Origin: JACMRP01 sp047302465 | Lineage (GTDB): Bacteria; Bdellovibrionota; Bdellovibrionia; Bdellovibrionales; Bdellovibrionaceae | Assembly (NCBI RefSeq): GCF_047302465.1 | Contig: NZ_CP178621.1 | Location: forward strand, 2,356,001-2,420,000 | Length of the DNA: 64,000 nt | Direction of reading: 5' to 3' | In this document: one piece after another, positions 17,107-25,163 of the stretch | Layout of the letters: every line of letters begins with the position of its first letter | Position numbering within the stretch: position 1 is the first letter of the stretch | Position numbers and translations under genes: made by a program | The notes under the pieces: generated by a model | Databases searched by the model: none | Seen by the model: only the letters and a program-made list of their open reading frames with translations | Told to the model about the DNA's origin: nothing

Positions 17107-17565
17107 ATGAAAGCATTACTAGTATTTTTGACTTTAGGTTTAGCAACGACTTCAGCTTTTGCAGCGACTGCAAATGATTTTGCCGGTCAATATAGTCTCG
17201 AGAATGAAACTATTCTTGGTAAAAACCAACAGGCCATTTGCTCTCAAGGTTTGGTCGTAGCAATTAGTGGTAAAAACGTAAACGTTGTTAGCGCAACTTT
17301 CGATGCGACGGCAGAGCTTAATGGCCAGCCAGTAAAATTGGTGGATTCTACGAAAGAAGGTCAATTGCAAGTGAGCTTCGCAAACGACCAACTGACTATT
17401 TCACTCAATGGTTTGTTGCCTGAATTCATCGCCCCAGGAACAAATGAATACAACGAAGTTATTACTCTTGAGCAAGCGGCGGGAAAACTCAACGTCCGCC
17501 ACACCTTCTCTTCGAATTTAACACCAGTGAATGCAGACAGCCAATGCGTTTACACTAAAAACTAA
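17107..17565 (+). CDS. Small secreted protein, DFAG-x-Y type (152 aa)
   Basis: Function unknown. A Sec signal peptide (MKALLVFLTLGLATTSAFAA) follows the ribosome site CAAGGAG. The mature protein begins TANDFAGQYSLEN, has a Cys near residue 43 and ends SQCVYTKN. The protein at 18147-18692 has the same plan (DFAGLYML, early Cys, C-terminal NCTYKRIR), so the two are probably paralogous beta-rich periplasmic proteins, perhaps lipocalin-like in outline. The two-box element shared with the TIGR02147 promoter lies 60-102 bp upstream. A DUF4214 gene follows within 8 bp, so the two form an operon ended by the terminator at 18091. Confidence 0.8.
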   Translation: MKALLVFLTLGLATTSAFAATANDFAGQYSLENETILGKNQQAICSQGLVVAISGKNVNVVSATFDATAELNGQPVKLVDSTKEGQLQVSFANDQLTISLNGLLPEFIAPGTNEYNEVITLEQAAGKLNVRHTFSSNLTPVNADSQCVYTKN

Positions 17566-17573
17566 AGGTGAAT

Positions 17574-18086
17574 ATGAAAACTAGAATTTCTTATTTAAAC
17601 TCCTTGCGCACCCTTGCTCTTGCTATTTTAGCAGTGGGTATGACTGTAAGCGGTCTTTCTGCACACGCCTATGACTATGACCGTGATAGCGACAGGTCTG
17701 ATTATGACAATCGCAGAGGACCTCGCCGTGGTGATTTGCGTGATCCTCGCGAAGCCGCTCGTTTGGTAGATCTTTTGTATGTAGGGGCTTTGAACAGATA
17801 TGCCGATCAAGAGGGCATTGATGGCTTTGGTAGAGAAATTATGAACCGTGGTTACCAAGGTCTTTATGACTCTGCCCGCCTCATCGGATCAGTGCCAGAA
17901 TTCGCCGAACGCGTCCAAGACGTGGGTTCTCGTCGCGTGGTCTTTAATATCTATCGCGTCTTCTTCAATCGCAGACCAGATCCATCAGGATTGTCAAATT
18001 GGACTCGCATGATTGATGAAGGTCGTGGCGGCGATGCCCTTGAAGGCATCGTGAAATCCCAAGAGTTTTTCGAAACGCAATTGTAA
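17574..18086 (+). CDS. Exported DUF4214 domain protein
   Basis: I choose the ATG at 17574 (MKTRISYLN) because AAAGGTG is spaced correctly for it; a GTG at 17568 would add two residues. A signal peptide ends near SAHA, followed by an Arg/Asp/Tyr-rich linker (DYDRDSDRSDYDNRRG). The DUF4214 pattern comes next: LLYVGALNRYADQEGIDGF and a second copy, IYRVFFNRRPDPSGLSNWTRMI. DUF4214 repeats occur in secreted and surface-layer-associated proteins, where they are thought to mediate binding. It is co-transcribed with the DFAG-x-Y secreted protein. Confidence 0.82.
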   Translation: MKTRISYLNSLRTLALAILAVGMTVSGLSAHAYDYDRDSDRSDYDNRRGPRRGDLRDPREAARLVDLLYVGALNRYADQEGIDGFGREIMNRGYQGLYDSARLIGSVPEFAERVQDVGSRRVVFNIYRVFFNRRPDPSGLSNWTRMIDEGRGGDALEGIVKSQEFFETQL

Positions 18087-18090
18087 ATAA

Positions 18091-18117
18091 AAAAACCCGG
18101 GTTGTGCCCGGGTTTTT
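18091..18117. terminator. CCCGGG-stem terminator, copy 3
   Basis: AAAAACCCGGG (18091-18101) pairs with CCCGGGTTTTT (18107-18117) across TTGTG. It lies 4 bp after the DUF4214 stop and also serves the convergent gene at 18147. Confidence 0.93.
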
Positions 18118-18146
18118 AGTTTTCAGAATATCGATGATCTCAAGAA

Positions 18147-18692
18147 TTATCTGATACGCTTATAAGTACAATTGTCGTAATAAGAGAGTCCGTCTCCGCC
18201 GCCTTTACGGGATTTTTTACTATTTTTCTCGTCGATGATCGCATGAAGATTTTGTCCATCGGCTGAAAGAGTCATGACACCGTCAATAGTCGTCAATGGA
18301 GAGTAAATCTTCCCAGGAAACAGAGAGTAGGGACTGAACGATTTAGCCGAAGTTTTCAATATTCCATTTTCAAGCTTCGTATTGGAAATAACTTGCTTAT
18401 CACCCTGACGACTGTAATACGTTGGCAAAACCGAATCCGCATCGCCTTTGTAATCCAACATATAACCATAGTCATCAGGTCCGTTATCTTTATCGTCCCA
18501 ATTTTTGCGGCTGCTGGACATAGCACGGCTTACTTCGAAAGCACTGCCATCAACAACGATTTTTAAATACTTATTACAAGATTGATTCTCTGGACTAAGC
18601 ATATAAAGACCAGCGAAATCTTGGATCCCAACAGCTGCCTGACTCAATGGACCGATCAACATTACTGTGGCTAAAGCTATGAACATTTTCAT
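18147..18692 (-). CDS. Small secreted protein, DFAG-x-Y type (181 aa)
   Basis: Function unknown. The start at 18692 (MKMFIALATVML) is favoured over 18707 because AGGAG precedes it by 6 bp and the signal peptide begins there (ending SQAAVG). The mature protein starts IQDFAGLYMLSPENQSC and ends DNCTYKRIR, matching the layout of the protein at 17107. Between them are many Lys and Asp residues and a basic SKKSRKGGG patch near residue 170. The two genes converge on the terminator at 18091 and may be an inverted duplicate pair that has diverged. Confidence 0.78.
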   Translation of the reverse strand: MKMFIALATVMLIGPLSQAAVGIQDFAGLYMLSPENQSCNKYLKIVVDGSAFEVSRAMSSSRKNWDDKDNGPDDYGYMLDYKGDADSVLPTYYSRQGDKQVISNTKLENGILKTSAKSFSPYSLFPGKIYSPLTTIDGVMTLSADGQNLHAIIDEKNSKKSRKGGGDGLSYYDNCTYKRIR

Positions 18693-18945
18693 AAACACTC
18701 CTAACATTTATATTTAAAGACGGAAGTAAATATAGAGTCATATATACCGTTTACCACAGACGTTCTCAAGGGAGCAGGACAGTATTGAATCTGGCGTAGA
18801 GGAACTTCATTGATGTCATTAATATCGACACTGATCACCGTCCACACATTTGACAAGCAGGTAGGATTTCCCTGTTCTACGAGCTTCTCCTGAAACTCAG
18901 AGCAAGACCTGGTATAACTGCCTCAGATTACACAGGAGTTCAGTC

Positions 18946-20013
18946 ATGAAGTTGCGCCCTTCTTGTCTTGCAGCGTTTCTAGTTTTCTCGTCTCTTCAAG
19001 CGATGGCCTTTGAATGGGCTGTACAACCTTCGCCGACACCAGATCCAGTGCAAGAGTTAATCGATAACCCATACAACAAGTACTACACCAAAAAAGACAT
19101 CGACCGCGTCGTTGATGAAATGGAAGCCCAGAAACAACGCGGCTCTGGCATGATAAAAGGCCAAGTCATTACGATCGACACTCGCGACCAAGACACCTGC
19201 GCCCGCATTCAAAAAGAGCTTATCAATTCCAATGCACTTCGAGGCATTCAAGATCCGCGCAGACTCTGTGATCAAGATCCAAAAAATCCTATCACCAGTG
19301 TTGTGATTTTAAGTCCTTCGAACGACGTCGAGTGGCAACGCGAAGTGAATATCAGCCGCTTAACCTCTTCAGAACAAAATATGTACACCAGCACTCGCAA
19401 CGTCACATTGGCGGCAGCGGGTGTTGCAGGCATTCTTTACTTGCTACCCGAGAGCGTTTCTAAGTGGGATAAAAATAAAATGAAGGATGTCGGAAACAAT
19501 TGGCGTGAAAACGTTAAAGAAGGACCGGTTGTTGATAAAGACGACTGGGCCATTAACTTTATCGGCCACCCTTACGCTGGCGCCGCTTACTATCAAATCG
19601 CTCGTCACTCTGGCATGGGGCCTTGGGGCTCGTTTGGTTATTCGGTGGTGATGTCGACATTCTTCTGGGAGTACGGAGTTGAAGCCTTTGCGGAAACTCC
19701 ATCGATTCAAGATTTGATTATTACACCAGTGATCGGCTCGATCATGGGTGAAATATTCTATCGTACGGAACTAAAAATACGCGCTAATGAAGGAAAAGTG
19801 GCGGGCTCTAAAAAGCTCGGGTCTTTCTTAATGATCGTTATGAATCCGATGGGTGCCTTGAGCCAAGAAATCAACGAGCTCTTCGGCAGAAAAGTGGTCC
19901 AAGATGCGCGTGCTCGCTGGGTTATGCGCCAGCAAGGTTACGGGACTAATCACGGTGGCGCCCAAATGGAAAGCGGCGGCTTCTGGGGATTTGAGATTCA
20001 ATTCAAGTTCTAA
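18946..20013 (+). CDS. DUF3943 family exported protein
   Basis: A 355-residue protein with a signal peptide (ending SLQAMAFE) and the ribosome site CAGGAG. The second half carries the DUF3943 core: NFIGHPYAGAAYYQIARHSG, a GPWGSFGYSVVMSTFFWEYGVEAF segment, and PSIQDLIITPVIGSIMGE. It ends in Phe (FEIQFKF), typical of outer-membrane proteins, and aligned glycine/aromatic segments suggest membrane insertion. Family function is unknown. The first 150 residues are charged and soluble-looking. It is monocistronic and ends at the hairpin at 20019. Confidence 0.85.
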   Translation: MKLRPSCLAAFLVFSSLQAMAFEWAVQPSPTPDPVQELIDNPYNKYYTKKDIDRVVDEMEAQKQRGSGMIKGQVITIDTRDQDTCARIQKELINSNALRGIQDPRRLCDQDPKNPITSVVILSPSNDVEWQREVNISRLTSSEQNMYTSTRNVTLAAAGVAGILYLLPESVSKWDKNKMKDVGNNWRENVKEGPVVDKDDWAINFIGHPYAGAAYYQIARHSGMGPWGSFGYSVVMSTFFWEYGVEAFAETPSIQDLIITPVIGSIMGEIFYRTELKIRANEGKVAGSKKLGSFLMIVMNPMGALSQEINELFGRKVVQDARARWVMRQQGYGTNHGGAQMESGGFWGFEIQFKF

Positions 20014-20018
20014 GCAAA

Positions 20019-20045
20019 GGGGCCGAATGAAAGGCCCCAATTTTC
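20019..20045. terminator. Terminator between convergent genes
   Basis: GGGGCC (20019-20024) pairs with GGCCCC (20033-20038) across GAATGAAA, followed by AATTTTCTT on + and TTTG on -. It probably serves both the DUF3943 gene and the convergent 125-aa gene. Confidence 0.65.
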
Positions 20046-20423
20046 TTAGTTGATCAATTTATACAACTCTAGGGCTGCCTTTTTGGGATCAATACAATTT
20101 GCCGAGTGAACAAAGCCGTGAGCAATTTGAACAACGCCCACGACAGTCGTAGAAACTTTGTTCCAAGGCTTGTCGCCCTTTTCCAGATAGGTAGTTACCA
20201 AGTAGATTCCTTGAACACCCTCGTCAGTAAAATCAGCTTGCACAAGAGCGGTCGAAGTTTCTTGAACCGTAAACCCCTGGTCGACGAAGCTCTTTGTCTG
20301 TTCTTGAGCGCAGGCCGCATTTAAAAAGGCCTCTTGGGCTTTATCTGCTCTCGGCTGAGCCGCAAATACAGAACCAGTTACGAAAAACAAACCTACTAAA
20401 ACACCGTATTTAAGATTTTTCAT
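20046..20423 (-). CDS. Small secreted hypothetical protein (125 aa)
   Basis: Not recognised. A signal peptide (MKNLKYGVLVGLFFVTGSVFAAQ) follows CAGGAGA. The mature part has two cysteines (NAACAQEQ and SANCIDPKK) and a strand-rich centre (GIYLVTTYL; STTVVGVVQIAHGF). It lies 13 bp downstream of the glycerophosphodiesterase gene in the same direction, so the two may form an operon and share a periplasmic context. Confidence 0.72.
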   Translation of the reverse strand: MKNLKYGVLVGLFFVTGSVFAAQPRADKAQEAFLNAACAQEQTKSFVDQGFTVQETSTALVQADFTDEGVQGIYLVTTYLEKGDKPWNKVSTTVVGVVQIAHGFVHSANCIDPKKAALELYKLIN

Positions 20424-20436
20424 AGATTCTCCTGAC

Positions 20437-21231
20437 TTAAAGTTGATTAAAGATATCTAGGCGATCTGTCTCGATCGCATCAGCGCCTGCATCTATCCAA
20501 CGCTGCATTTGCGCTTTGGTTTCTACTCCCCAAACGATGACCTTCTTGTTGGCCTTGTGAGCCTTCTTGATAAATCCTGGGTGAGTCACCTTCGACAGAG
20601 GCTGAAGGTATTCGACATCAAAGTTTAAAGGATTTTGCAAACGCAGTGACGTATCGATCATCAGATTCAACGACGGAAACGCCGTTACGTATACATAGAT
20701 CTGCTCTGCCTCAGGAAGCTGTTTACGCAGGCGCTGCAACACTGGATACGAAAAGGATTTAAGAAGCACTCTGTTTTCAAGACCGTGCTTTCGAATCTCG
20801 CGCACGACGTTTTCCTCAATACCAGAAACAACATCGCTGCCTTCTTTAAGTTCGATAATAAATTTAAAATGGGGATCTAACTGAGAAAGCTCTAGAACCT
20901 CTTCGAAAGTTGGAACCTTTTCGCCTGCAAAGTCTTGAGAATATGAACTGCCGGCATCTAAAGAACGGATCTGCTTGAAAGTTAGATCCTTCACATCTCC
21001 ATCGCCATCTGTTGTGCGATTTACGGTGGAATCGTGCATGATCACTAAGACACCATCTTTGGTTTGCTGTACATCGATCTCTAAAAAATCAACTTTCAAT
21101 TCGATGGCTTTTATAAAAGATGAGACTGTGTTTTCAGGAGCAAAGTGAGGAGCCCCACGATGTCCAACACTCTGAGCAGCACTAGAAACTGTTGCTGCTA
21201 ATAAGATGACAGAAAATAAAAGTACTTTCAT
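20437..21231 (-). CDS. Glycerophosphodiester phosphodiesterase (GDPD), exported
   Basis: A 264-residue enzyme of the GDPD/UgpQ/GlpQ family that hydrolyses glycerophosphodiesters to glycerol-3-phosphate and an alcohol. A signal peptide (ending SSAAQ) suggests periplasmic action. Motifs are intact: GHRGAPHFAPENT with the catalytic His, the metal-binding pair in FLEIDVQ, the second catalytic His in VIMHDSTVNRTTDG, EL in KFIIELKEG, and the C-terminal WGVETKAQM and DAIETD. It would help break down deacylated phospholipid head groups, plausibly from prey membranes. The upstream ribosome site is weak. Confidence 0.92.
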   Translation of the reverse strand: MKVLLFSVILLAATVSSAAQSVGHRGAPHFAPENTVSSFIKAIELKVDFLEIDVQQTKDGVLVIMHDSTVNRTTDGDGDVKDLTFKQIRSLDAGSSYSQDFAGEKVPTFEEVLELSQLDPHFKFIIELKEGSDVVSGIEENVVREIRKHGLENRVLLKSFSYPVLQRLRKQLPEAEQIYVYVTAFPSLNLMIDTSLRLQNPLNFDVEYLQPLSKVTHPGFIKKAHKANKKVIVWGVETKAQMQRWIDAGADAIETDRLDIFNQL

Positions 21232-21314
21232 GACGGGACTTATACCATGGCCCCTATAAAGAGCCGCAGGATTTTAATGAAAGCTGTCCCAACGAACACT
21301 TTCAGCTGAAAAGT

Positions 21315-21635
21315 TTACAGCTTCCCCTGCTGTTTCGTCTTCTCTTTAGCAATACCATCACAATGGCGTTTTTCGGCTAAGAGCCGATCACTACGTCCAC
21401 GGCCAACAGCGGCCACACTATCCAAAGACACAGCGTAGTCCGATCCTCCGATGGTGTAACGGTTGTACTTTCCACCCTCACAAACCAGTTGAATCCCATC
21501 AGCGCGACCCCTAGCTTTGCCACCACCATTTAAGCAATCCTCTTTTGCAACCTTCCGGTAAGAAGCCCCCGCATAGCTAAACGAGCTAAGGCAAATGCCA
21601 GCAATCATCGTCGTCAAAGAAGCCATTTGCCTCAT
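21315..21635 (-). CDS. Small secreted hypothetical protein (106 aa)
   Basis: Not recognised. A signal peptide (MRQMASLTTMIAGICLSSFSYAG) leads a Gly- and charge-rich mature part with cysteines at DCLNGGGK, LVCEGG and KRHCDG. The C-terminus is very basic (KTKQQGKL). The ribosome site is weak. A 19-bp element identical to one at 8361 lies 100 bp upstream. Confidence 0.65.
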   Translation of the reverse strand: MRQMASLTTMIAGICLSSFSYAGASYRKVAKEDCLNGGGKARGRADGIQLVCEGGKYNRYTIGGSDYAVSLDSVAAVGRGRSDRLLAEKRHCDGIAKEKTKQQGKL

Positions 21636-21734
21636 TGGTATCCCATCCGCACAAATTTAAGACCGATATTTGGTTTTTAAGTCTGTTTTTTAGCAGCTGG
21701 CTTGAACGTATGTAAACTAGAACATTTATATGTC

Positions 21735-21753
21735 ATCTATCTATTTTTTAGAT
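21735..21753. promoter_or_regulatory. 19-bp element shared with 8361-8379
   Basis: An identical copy of ATCTATCTATTTTTTAGAT, 100 bp upstream of the minus-strand secreted-protein gene starting at 21635. The core is an inverted repeat with arms ATCTA/TAGAT, so orientation may not matter. Confidence 0.4.
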
Positions 21754-21771
21754 AACGTACCCTACACTGTT

Positions 21772-22719
21772 CTAAAGCTTTAGCTCCATCTGAATATTGC
21801 AGCGTTCATATGGAGTCGGAGGCCCCACGACTTTTTTGAACCCTAATTTTTCATAGAGTCTAATCGCGGGTTTTAAGATCGTATTGCTTTCCAAGAAGAC
21901 GCGATCGGCTTTAAGAGACACCGCTTTCTCGATCACTGCTCTTCCCAGCAGGTATCCAATGTTTTTCCCTTGGGCTTTGGGGGAAACAGCCATCTTAGCA
22001 AGTTCATAACAGCCAAGATCGTCCCGCATAATCAGCGCACACACCCCGACAGGTTCTTTATTCAAGATCGCCACGAAAATATAGCCACCTTTATCAAGGA
22101 TATATGATTTGGGATTCTCGAGCGCATCACGATCAGGTTTTTCCATTTTGAAATATGTCGAAATCCACTCTTCATTGAGTTTGTAGAAGGTCTGTTTGTA
22201 TTTAGGCTGATAAGGCACGATCTTGACGTCCTGGGAGTCCCGCAGCTTTTTCTTTTCCAGAACGCGGTCCCGTAGTGACTTCTGCCCTAAGAGATACTCC
22301 CATTCTTCAATCGCTGCCCATAAGTTATGGCTTGCCTGCGAAGAAATCTCTTCAATTGCAGCACCCACATCTTGGTACTGCTCTTCAATTCTTTGGCTAA
22401 TCATGCGCCCTTTTTTTGAAAGAGCAACTTTAGTACGCCGACGATCTTTCGCGTCTGTTTTTTCGGTCACAAGGCCTGCTTTTTCCATCTCGCCAATGAT
22501 CTTACTGACCGAGGCATGCGAGTGTCCGATGTGTTCTGCGATCGATGTCACCGTGTCCTCGTCGTTTTGAGAGAGCACGTAAAATACCGGGAACCACTTT
22601 GGATGAAGATCATTTCCGTAAGAGCGGTAAATTTCGGCGGCATCTTGGCCGATCTTTTCCCCCAGAAAGCGAACCCGAGTCCCTAAAGCCATTTTTCCAA
22701 CTTGATCAAAGAATTTCAT
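21772..22719 (-). CDS. MarR-type regulator fused to a GNAT acetyltransferase
   Basis: A 315-residue two-domain protein. Residues 1-150 are a MarR winged helix-turn-helix (DTVTSIAEHIGHSHASVSKIIGEMEKAGLV; then the wing DRRRTKVALSKKGRM). Residues 165-315 are a GNAT fold with the acetyl-CoA loop region around SPKAQGKNIGYLLGRAV and the typical ending RLYEKLGFKKV. Such MarR-GNAT fusions are known; the acetyltransferase may modify a small molecule while the DNA-binding part senses it. A palindromic site, GTAACTGGTTAC, lies 12-23 bp upstream of the start and suggests autoregulation. Confidence 0.92.
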   Translation of the reverse strand: MKFFDQVGKMALGTRVRFLGEKIGQDAAEIYRSYGNDLHPKWFPVFYVLSQNDEDTVTSIAEHIGHSHASVSKIIGEMEKAGLVTEKTDAKDRRRTKVALSKKGRMISQRIEEQYQDVGAAIEEISSQASHNLWAAIEEWEYLLGQKSLRDRVLEKKKLRDSQDVKIVPYQPKYKQTFYKLNEEWISTYFKMEKPDRDALENPKSYILDKGGYIFVAILNKEPVGVCALIMRDDLGCYELAKMAVSPKAQGKNIGYLLGRAVIEKAVSLKADRVFLESNTILKPAIRLYEKLGFKKVVGPPTPYERCNIQMELKL

Positions 22720-22730
22720 GGCGATAATGT

Positions 22731-22746
22731 GTAACTGGTTACGTAA
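22731..22746. promoter_or_regulatory. Candidate MarR operator upstream of the MarR-GNAT gene
   Basis: Two overlapping palindromes, GTAACTGGTTAC (22731-22742) and TTACGTAA (22739-22746), lie 12-27 bp before the start codon at 22719. MarR-family proteins usually bind such inverted repeats in their own promoter. Binding is inferred. Confidence 0.5.
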
Positions 22747-22831
22747 TCTGTCAAGGATAATAAGAAAGCCCCTAAATCAAACGAAAAAGAAGCGCAGAAT
22801 TAATGTTGAATGGCATGGTTATTTGAAAAGG

Positions 22832-24103
22832 TTAAACATCCACAGCTCGAGGCAGAGTGATTAGAATCCTCGTGCCTTTCTTTTCTTCGGAGTGAAGCTC
22901 GATTTTACCTTGATGGTCTTTGACTATTCCGTGCGAAATAGAAAGCCCAAGGCCTGTCCCCTTCCCCACTACTTTTGTTGTGAAGAATGGTTCAAAAACT
23001 CGTTCTTTATGAAGAGCCGAAATCCCAATACCGTCATCCGAAATACTGATGCAGGCATGACTTTCCTGTTGTGAAACCTCTATATGAATATTGCCGCCAC
23101 CACCCCCGACACGTGCACGGATGGCATCTTTGGCATTAGAAACTATATTCACTAAGACTTGTTCAAGACGGATGAAGTCACCCTTCACCAACGCAGGAGA
23201 TTCAGGGAAATGTTTATGGACTTTTATTTCGTGCAAGAAAAATTGTTGTTCAAATAAGCCCAGCACTGAATCCACAACGTTTCTTAAATCCAAAGAGAGA
23301 TAGTCTCCTTCAGATTGGCGCGAGAAGTCTTTAACGTGATTCACGATCTTAGAAATTCGGGCGATGCTTTTGTCGACCTTTTCAACACATTGATGAAACT
23401 CACTACGAGCTTCGCTCTCACGCTTTTCTAGAGAACGTTCAAAGCACTTTAAATGACCTTTGATGATAGTCAGTGGATTGTTAATTTCATGAGCAATCCC
23501 CGCTGAAATCACCCCGAGTGCGGCAAGCTTTGCCGACTGAATCAACTGATCTTGAGTAGATTGCATTTGTCGGAACATGTGCACGTTATCCACAGCCATC
23601 GCAATACAGCGAGCCAATTGCTCTGCAGTACTGACATCCACTTGGTCATAGGTTCTAGATTCAGAAAAAAGCATGATCGAGCCAACAACTTTACCACGGG
23701 CTTTCAGAGGGACACACATGTAGGACGAAGACCCCAACTCGACGATCATGCGTAAATGCTCAGGATCGTCCGCTCGACGCGCCCAAAACTCCTCAGAAGT
23801 TTCCGGGATCATGATCGTCTCTCCGCTCGCGATCACTTTATAAACGCCTCTTTGGGCGGTTGGTTTTGCTGGATATTTTTGCAGCATCGTCCGCGTAAGA
23901 TTAGCTTTTTCAGAATTTCGGTGAGTGACTGCCGCGCGTTCGATTTTTCCATCATCTGTCACTAGATCAATCACACACCAAGTAGCAAGACTCGTAACCA
24001 AAAGATCGGCAATACATTCCAAGGTGGCTTCATAGTCTGTGCATTTCGCAAGCAAATCAGTGGCTCGCGCTAACAGCTGGAGGGCTTCATCAGGTGGTCT
24101 CAT
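22832..24103 (-). CDS. GAF-domain sensor histidine kinase
   Basis: A 423-residue cytoplasmic kinase with no membrane segment. Residues 15-165 form a GAF-like sensor domain (YMCVPLKARGKVVGSIMLFSE; TAEQLARCIAMAVDN). The H-box GIAHEINNPLTII, near residue 204, holds the phospho-accepting His. The ATPase domain follows, with N-box NIVSNAKDAI, G1 DDGIG, F-box EPFFTTK and G2 GTGLGLSI. This is the HPK4-like class related to NtrB-type kinases. No response regulator is adjacent, so it is an orphan. The ribosome site is weak. Confidence 0.93.
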   Translation of the reverse strand: MRPPDEALQLLARATDLLAKCTDYEATLECIADLLVTSLATWCVIDLVTDDGKIERAAVTHRNSEKANLTRTMLQKYPAKPTAQRGVYKVIASGETIMIPETSEEFWARRADDPEHLRMIVELGSSSYMCVPLKARGKVVGSIMLFSESRTYDQVDVSTAEQLARCIAMAVDNVHMFRQMQSTQDQLIQSAKLAALGVISAGIAHEINNPLTIIKGHLKCFERSLEKRESEARSEFHQCVEKVDKSIARISKIVNHVKDFSRQSEGDYLSLDLRNVVDSVLGLFEQQFFLHEIKVHKHFPESPALVKGDFIRLEQVLVNIVSNAKDAIRARVGGGGGNIHIEVSQQESHACISISDDGIGISALHKERVFEPFFTTKVVGKGTGLGLSISHGIVKDHQGKIELHSEEKKGTRILITLPRAVDV

Positions 24104-24220
24104 TTACACTTCATACTTGATACTTCCCAAAAAAAGAAGGGTTGCTCGCAAATTATTATTCAATAACGCCATCAAACCGCTGGACATCCATGTCGTCCTC
24201 AGTCCCCACACCTAGAATGC

Positions 24221-24979
24221 TTAATAAAAAGTCGTTGCAAAGGACCACAAGAACGACCCAACATCCGGAGTATAGTGCAGCCCCACTGTTGGTTTCGAGA
24301 ACAGCTTTTGTGGTCGATAAAGGGCATAGGACACTCCGAAACCAAATCGTGTTTTTTCAAAAGCCGTAAGCCCTTGATCTCGAAGCATGCCGAGCCCTAA
24401 GGTGATATCTTCGCGACCGCTCCACTCATAGGAAATATCCAAATTGTATTCTGGTTGTGCTTCTTCGGTAAATTTAAACGGAAGACCCTCGACTTCGACA
24501 TAAGTGGACGAAAAAGTTGTCGACACACCATAACTCCACAAACTGCCTTCCGGTTGAATATTCGTCACCAGACTAAGTGATTCAATTTTCAGCTTTTCAT
24601 AAATGATACTGGTTCCTGTATCATAGTAAGGTGGTCGCCAAAGGATATTGCTGTAAGAAAGCGCCCAGTTCATCAGGTCCGAACGGAAGAAGTTCACTTT
24701 CACATTGAAGTTCGAATTGTGATACGGAGAAGTATGAAGAAGCAGAGCCGTTCCTATCTCGAGCCTTGGTATAACAACCGCCGTCAGTGACGACATCAAA
24801 GCACTGGTCTTGCGATTCGTTCCCGGAGTTCTCTGCAAGGCGACGCTTCCCCACTCCCCAGTACGGGCGCTGACTGTCGAATGAGGAGTGAATGAATGCT
24901 TGAACGAGTTTTCAATAGCAACCTCTTCGGCCCCTGCTCTTCCTGCACTTAAAAATAGGATGATTAAGAAAATCATCAT
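24221..24979 (-). CDS. Predicted outer-membrane hypothetical protein (252 aa)
   Basis: Not recognised. The start is placed at the double ATG at 24979/24976 because GGAGGGG precedes it and the signal peptide begins there (MMIFLIILFLSAGRAGAEE). An in-frame start at 25015 would precede the signal peptide. The mature protein alternates short amphipathic strands with Gly/Asn turns (GTALLLHTSPY; DISYEWSGREDITLGLGML; SYALYRPQ) and ends FATTFY, an aromatic C-terminus typical of beta-barrels. I infer an outer-membrane beta-barrel with unknown substrate. Confidence 0.7.
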   Translation of the reverse strand: MMIFLIILFLSAGRAGAEEVAIENSFKHSFTPHSTVSARTGEWGSVALQRTPGTNRKTSALMSSLTAVVIPRLEIGTALLLHTSPYHNSNFNVKVNFFRSDLMNWALSYSNILWRPPYYDTGTSIIYEKLKIESLSLVTNIQPEGSLWSYGVSTTFSSTYVEVEGLPFKFTEEAQPEYNLDISYEWSGREDITLGLGMLRDQGLTAFEKTRFGFGVSYALYRPQKLFSKPTVGLHYTPDVGSFLWSFATTFY

Positions 24980-25163
24980 CGCCCCTCCGCACTCAAAGGA
25001 TGCCTCATTTGCCAAAGCTCGGCAATACGGTCACGACCCCCGAGTATCCTGAAATTGCTCTAATTAGGATTTATAGGACCTAATATCGGCACTTCTCAAT
25101 CAGTCGTACCCCAAAAAGAACCGAATTTGTATATCCCCTTCTGTTCTTCAGAAGGGAACTTTT

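Noticed and set aside
18708..18945. Fourth copy of the two-box element near 18738
   Set aside because: GGTAAAC occurs, but the second box and the spacing do not match the three accepted copies.
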